A stretch of DNA of 64,000 bases, from positions 930,001 through 994,000 of the forward strand of contig NZ_JACCCJ010000001.1 of assembly GCF_013410105.1 (NCBI RefSeq), written 5' to 3'. A program made the translations under genes and the position numbers. This document shows positions 60,540 through 64,000 of the stretch, piece after piece. This stretch comes from Sphingopyxis sp. JAI108 (GTDB lineage Bacteria > Pseudomonadota > Alphaproteobacteria > Sphingomonadales > Sphingomonadaceae). Numbering within the stretch: position 1 is the stretch's first letter; every line of letters starts with the position of its first letter. The notes beneath the pieces were generated by a model that saw nothing but the letters and a program-made list of their open reading frames with translations, did not search any database and was not told where the DNA came from.

Positions 60540-62474
60540 ATGAGCTTCATCCTGCGCCGCATCGCGACGACGAAGACGGGCAAGCAGATCGTCCGCGACG
60601 AGCCGCTGCCGGGCGATATGATCACGCTCGGCCGTGAGAGCGGCAATATCATTCATGTCGCCGATCTGGCGGTGAACCCGCACCACGCGACGATCAGCAG
60701 CGCCGACGGGCGCCATGTGCGCGTCGCGGCGCTGGAGGGGCTGGGGTTCGATTTCAACGGCCGGACGGTCGACGCCGCCAATATCGACAGCGCCGCGGGC
60801 GCCGAGCTGCGCTTCGGCGGCCATCGACTGACGATCGCGCGCGAGGATGAAAAGGTCATTCTGCTCGTCGAGCGCATCGACGAATTGTCGCAATCGTCGA
60901 AAGATGTCGACGAGGCGAAGGCCTTTTCGCTCGCGGGGGTGATGCCCGGCAAGCGCACCGCCGCGTGGGCGTTCGGCCTCTTGATGCTGCTGGCCTTCCT
61001 GATCGGGCCGATCTGGGCCTGGTACAGCTACCGGCAGATGAACGAGCGCCCCGACGGCTATCATGCCGACAGCGCCTGGCTTTCGGGACCGCTGTCGAGC
61101 GCGCATGCGAGCCTGAAAAACGACTGCCAGTCGTGCCATGTCGAGCCGTTCGTCGCCGTGACCGACAAGGCGTGCGTGGGGTGTCACACCGGCGAGCACA
61201 AGACGATGAGCATGGCGCACGCGAATGCGCCGACCGCGATGCTGCTCGCGGCGCGTCACCCGCCGGGCGTGGGCGAGCGGATTCTCGCGGGCTTTGCCAA
61301 GACCTTCAACAAGCCGCAGGGACGCTGCGTCGATTGTCATACCGAGCATGAAGGTGCGGGGCCGATGGCGGCGACGCCGCAGAAATTCTGCGCCGACTGC
61401 CACGGCGGCATGTCGGCGCGGCTGAAGACGGCGGGGCATCCGACGACGCTCGCCGACGCCGCCGATTTCGGAACCAGCCACCCCGAGTTCCGCCCGCTCG
61501 TCCGCCCGGCGCCGGACGGAAAGCCGGTGCGCACGACGCTGACCCAAGGGATCGTCGACTATAACGGCTTGAAATTCCCGCACGACATGCACCTGCAGGC
61601 GACGGGCGGGGTGGCGCGCATGGCGGCGAGCTTCCGTGGGCGCTATGATTTCGGGAAGAAGCTCGAATGCCAGAATTGCCACCGCGTCGAGGCCGATGGC
61701 GTGCGCGTCAAGCCGGTCGAAATGGAGCGCGACTGCGCGATGTGCCACAGCCTCGCGTTCGAGACGGTTGGCGGGGTAACCCGCACCCTGCGCCACGGCG
61801 AGCCCGATCAGGTGGTTGCCGATCTCACGGCCTATTTCCGTTCGACCCCGCCCTCGCGCCCGCTCCAGCTCGGCGGGATGCAGCGACGGCGGCCGGGCGC
61901 CTATGCCGAGGGGCAGGTCTATAATATCTATTTCCGCGAGGTCGCGGTCCGGCCGAACCGGGCAGAGGACGCTGTGCGCGCGGTCTTTTCAAAGGGCGGC
62001 GCCTGTTACGACTGTCACACCGTCTTCGCGCCGCAGGCCGGGCGGGGGTGGCGTGTCGCCGCGGTCGACCAGACGCCGCGCTATCTGCAAAAAGGATGGT
62101 TCGACCACGATGCGCATCGTGAGACCGAGTGCGCGGATTGCCACACCGCGGCGCCGGCCTCGAAGATATCGACCGACCTGCTCGTGCCCGGTCTCCGCCA
62201 GTGCCGCGACTGTCATGTCGGCGAAAGTGGCGCGCGAATCGTCAAGGTCGAGACCGCCACCGAATCGCCGTGCGCGATGTGCCACGAATATCATTCGGAC
62301 GGCGGAAAGCCCTGGATGCCGCCGCGCGAGCGCAAGAAAAAGGTGGCTGCAATCACAAATCAACCTATTCCGGGTACTTATCATGTGAGCCTGATCACAG
62401 GTCCGGGGGGCCGGGGTCTTTATGATGTGACGTGGCGCACACCCGCCCTGCACGGGGCTCGGCGGGGAGGGTGA
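60540..62474 (+). CDS. FHA-domain, membrane-anchored decaheme c-type cytochrome
   Basis: The product is 644 aa. The N-terminal forkhead-associated domain (residues about 20-105; ITLGRESGNIIHVADL, NPHHATIS, LRFGGHRLTI) should be cytoplasmic. One transmembrane helix (FGLLMLLAFLIGPIWAWYSY near 143-162) follows. The rest is periplasmic with ten CXXCH heme sites: CQSCH, CVGCH, CVDCH, CADCH, CQNCH, CAMCH, CYDCH, CADCH, CRDCH and CAMCH. An FHA domain normally binds phosphothreonine, so this joins a phospho-signal reader and a multiheme carrier in one chain. Starts 11 bases after the membrane gene. No outer-membrane porin partner (MtrB-like) is present in the window. Confidence 0.93.
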   Translation: MSFILRRIATTKTGKQIVRDEPLPGDMITLGRESGNIIHVADLAVNPHHATISSADGRHVRVAALEGLGFDFNGRTVDAANIDSAAGAELRFGGHRLTIAREDEKVILLVERIDELSQSSKDVDEAKAFSLAGVMPGKRTAAWAFGLLMLLAFLIGPIWAWYSYRQMNERPDGYHADSAWLSGPLSSAHASLKNDCQSCHVEPFVAVTDKACVGCHTGEHKTMSMAHANAPTAMLLAARHPPGVGERILAGFAKTFNKPQGRCVDCHTEHEGAGPMAATPQKFCADCHGGMSARLKTAGHPTTLADAADFGTSHPEFRPLVRPAPDGKPVRTTLTQGIVDYNGLKFPHDMHLQATGGVARMAASFRGRYDFGKKLECQNCHRVEADGVRVKPVEMERDCAMCHSLAFETVGGVTRTLRHGEPDQVVADLTAYFRSTPPSRPLQLGGMQRRRPGAYAEGQVYNIYFREVAVRPNRAEDAVRAVFSKGGACYDCHTVFAPQAGRGWRVAAVDQTPRYLQKGWFDHDAHRETECADCHTAAPASKISTDLLVPGLRQCRDCHVGESGARIVKVETATESPCAMCHEYHSDGGKPWMPPRERKKKVAAITNQPIPGTYHVSLITGPGGRGLYDVTWRTPALHGARRGG

Positions 62475-62518
62475 GGTTTTGGACGGCCGGACGAGTCCGG
62501 TCGGAGCAGGGGACGGAT

Positions 62519-63367
62519 ATGCTGATCGCGCAGATCACAGATGTCCATATCGGGTTCGATCCGGACAATCCGGCCGAATATAACCGCAAGCGTCTCGACG
62601 ACGTGCTCGACGTGCTGATCGACGGTCCGAACCGTCCCGATCTGTTGCTTGCGACGGGCGACATCACCGACCGAGGCGACCCCGACAGCTATCGCCGGCT
62701 GCAGACCGCCTTTTCGCGCTGCCCCTTCCCGGTGTGGCCTAGCGTCGGAAATCATGATCTGCGCGACAATTTTCACGAACGTTTTCCGGGCTTCGACGAC
62801 GGCAACGGCTTCGTCCAGTACACCGTCGAGCTTCCCGAACTGCGGCTGGTAACGATCGACACCCTTGAGGAAGGGCGCCATGGCGGTGCCTTCTGCGAAG
62901 CGCGCGCGGCGTGGCTCGATGCCGAACTGGCGAAGGAACCCGCGAAGCCGACCTATATCGTCATGCACCATCCGCCGGTCGAAAGCGGGATCGAGTGGAT
63001 GAACACCCATCCCGACGAGCCGTGGGTCGCGGTCTTCACCGATGTCGTGCGCCGCCACCCGCAGGTTCGCGGGCTGATCTGCGGCCACCTCCACCGCAGC
63101 GTCACCGTCGCGTGGGAAGGCCGCACCGTCGCGATCTGTTCGTCGACCGCGCCGCAGGTATCGCTCGACCTCCGCCCCATCGACGAAAACAAGCCCGACG
63201 ACCGCCCGATGATCGTCGCCGAAGACCCCGCCTATGCCCTCCACCGCTGGAACGGCCGCGAACTGGTCAGCTTCTACGATCATGCGGGCGCCCACACGAT
63301 GCTCGCCAAATATGACGAGCGGCTCCAGCCGCTGGTGCGCGAATTGAAGGCCGAACGGCCGGGCTGA
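62519..63367 (+). CDS. Class III metallophosphodiesterase (CpdA/GpdQ-like)
   Basis: The product is 282 aa. Calcineurin-like metal motifs are complete: DVHIG, GDITDRG, GNHDLRDNF, MHHPP and GHLH. The overall pattern (FMHHPPLP-like segment, late Cys/His-poor lid, YDHAGAHTML end) is closest to the GpdQ/CpdA group, which hydrolyses glycerophosphodiesters and/or 3',5'-cAMP. ATG 62519 has AGGGGA upstream; earlier frame from 62432 reads out of the cytochrome tail. It lies 44 bases after the decaheme gene, directly downstream of a gene with two cNMP-binding domains, so control of cyclic-nucleotide level for that protein is plausible but unproven. Confidence 0.9.
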   Translation: MLIAQITDVHIGFDPDNPAEYNRKRLDDVLDVLIDGPNRPDLLLATGDITDRGDPDSYRRLQTAFSRCPFPVWPSVGNHDLRDNFHERFPGFDDGNGFVQYTVELPELRLVTIDTLEEGRHGGAFCEARAAWLDAELAKEPAKPTYIVMHHPPVESGIEWMNTHPDEPWVAVFTDVVRRHPQVRGLICGHLHRSVTVAWEGRTVAICSSTAPQVSLDLRPIDENKPDDRPMIVAEDPAYALHRWNGRELVSFYDHAGAHTMLAKYDERLQPLVRELKAERPG

Positions 63368-63375
63368 ACTTTATT

Positions 63376-63465
63376 CGTCGCCCCCGCGAAGGCGGGGGCC
63401 GTCGTCGTTCTGACTCTGCGCCGCTGTTTAGAACGACCGCAGCCACCGCCTTCGCGGGGGCGACG
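63376..63465. repeat. Nested 90-bp palindromic element
   Basis: A perfect 20-bp inverted repeat (63376-63395 with 63446-63465) encloses an inner 8-bp pair GTCGTTCT (63404-63411)/AGAACGAC (63430-63437). A further GCCCCCGC-GAAG-GCGGGGGC hairpin starts in the left arm (63380-63399). The CCCCCGCGAAGGCGG arm resembles dispersed sphingomonad repeats. It could be a non-autonomous mobile repeat; it also sits where terminators of the two convergent genes are expected. Confidence 0.8.
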
Positions 63466-63470
63466 TGTTT

Positions 63471-64000
63471 TCAATAACCCAGCGTCAAATCGACGCGCGG
63501 TTCGACGGCTTCGCCCCTCTTCCAGCGACCCAGATTTTCCAGAAACCGCTGCGCCGACCGCACGAACATCTTGTCCTGCGCGCGGCCCGACAGGTGCATG
63601 GTGATATGCGCGTTGTCGAGGCTCCACAGCGGATCGTCGGCGGGCAGCGGTTCGGGGGTTGTGACGTCGAGAAACGCCGCCGCGATCTGCTTTTCGTTCA
63701 GCGCCGTGATCAGCGCATCCTGATCGACAACGCTGCCGCGCGCGATGTTGATGAGCGTCGCGGTCGGCTTCATCGCGGCAAGCTCCGCCGCACCGATCAT
63801 GCCGTCGGTTTCGGGGGTCGCGGGGACCGCGAGGATCACCCAGTCGAAATCTCGGAGCTGCGCGCGCCACTGGTCGGGGTTCAGCGTGTTCGGGCCGGGC
63901 GAGCGGCGCACGACGGTCACATCGACCGCAAAGGCTTTCAGCCGCTCCTCGATCAGCTTACCGATCGCGCCATAGCCGAGCAGCAGCGCTTTCGATCCGA
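63471..64000 (-). CDS. D-2-hydroxyacid dehydrogenase, C-terminal part (5' end outside window)
   Basis: The visible 175 residues include the NAD Rossmann motif ALLLGYGAIGKLIEERL at the window edge, FDWVILAVPATPET, NIARGSVVDQDAL with the substrate-binding Arg, TTPEPLPADDPLW with the catalytic Glu, and HITMHLSGRAQ with the catalytic His. These are features of the SerA/glyoxylate-reductase superfamily. The catalytic N-terminal half is cut off, so phosphoglycerate, lactate or hydroxypyruvate specificity cannot be separated. Confidence 0.92.
   Translation of the reverse strand, partial: GSKALLLGYGAIGKLIEERLKAFAVDVTVVRRSPGPNTLNPDQWRAQLRDFDWVILAVPATPETDGMIGAAELAAMKPTATLINIARGSVVDQDALITALNEKQIAAAFLDVTTPEPLPADDPLWSLDNAHITMHLSGRAQDKMFVRSAQRFLENLGRWKRGEAVEPRVDLTLGY

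Overview
The window looks like chromosome of a sphingomonad alphaproteobacterium, probably close to Sphingopyxis (inference; no 16S rRNA gene is present). The basis is high GC with strong G/C at third positions, Caulobacter/sphingomonad-type TonB-dependent receptors, a gapR-type DUF2312 gene, Tol-Pal and ruv gene orders usual in this order, and dispersed CCGGA-loop-TCCGG palindromes. No phage, insertion sequence or CRISPR array was seen.

Region 1 (1-16282, all +): an alpha-mannan/mannoside utilisation locus. It holds the 3' end of one GH92, a GH2, a TonB-dependent receptor, a GH43, three complete GH92 alpha-mannosidases, a GH125 exo-alpha-1,6-mannosidase and a ROK sugar kinase, mostly with overlapping or very close genes. 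The receptor would import oligomannosides, the secreted or Tat-exported glycosidases would trim them to monosaccharide, and the kinase would phosphorylate the sugar. One GH92 has Gln in place of the usual general-acid Glu, the signature expected for mannose-1-phospho-6-mannose hydrolases.

Region 2 (16422-28613): a CPA2 cation/proton antiporter; an SDR/enoyl-CoA hydratase pair; two sulfatases flanking a TetR regulator, with matching candidate operators upstream of both; an amidohydrolase/aldo-keto reductase pair; a GFA protein; a minus-strand alcohol dehydrogenase/YpeA pair; and tRNA-Leu(GAG).

Region 3 (28748-45373, +): a beta-helix lipoprotein, a TonB-dependent receptor and a complete type II secretion operon gspC-N plus prepilin peptidase. 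The lipoprotein and gspC promoters both carry in-phase 11-bp GTCA repeats placed as in a PhoB-activated promoter. This suggests one phosphate-starvation secretion module, comparable to the ElpS/T2SS arrangement of Caulobacter.

Region 4 (45360-54460, mostly -): pal-tolB-tolA-tolR-tolQ-ybgC, then ruvB, a GFA gene, ruvA, ruvC, yebC, a YbjQ-family gene, gapR and a DUF1244 gene. REP-type palindromes separate ruvA, ruvC and yebC. Two plus-strand genes follow, pyk (54571-56025) and bpt (56211-56984).

Region 5 (57216-62474, +): the most novel part, a three-gene electron-transfer operon. It encodes a flavin/NAD oxidoreductase fused to two cyclic-nucleotide-binding domains and a four-cluster ferredoxin, a histidine-containing membrane protein, and an FHA-domain membrane-anchored decaheme cytochrome c. 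A class III cyclic-nucleotide/glycerophosphodiester phosphodiesterase homologue follows. The window ends inside a minus-strand D-2-hydroxyacid dehydrogenase, after a nested 90-bp palindrome.
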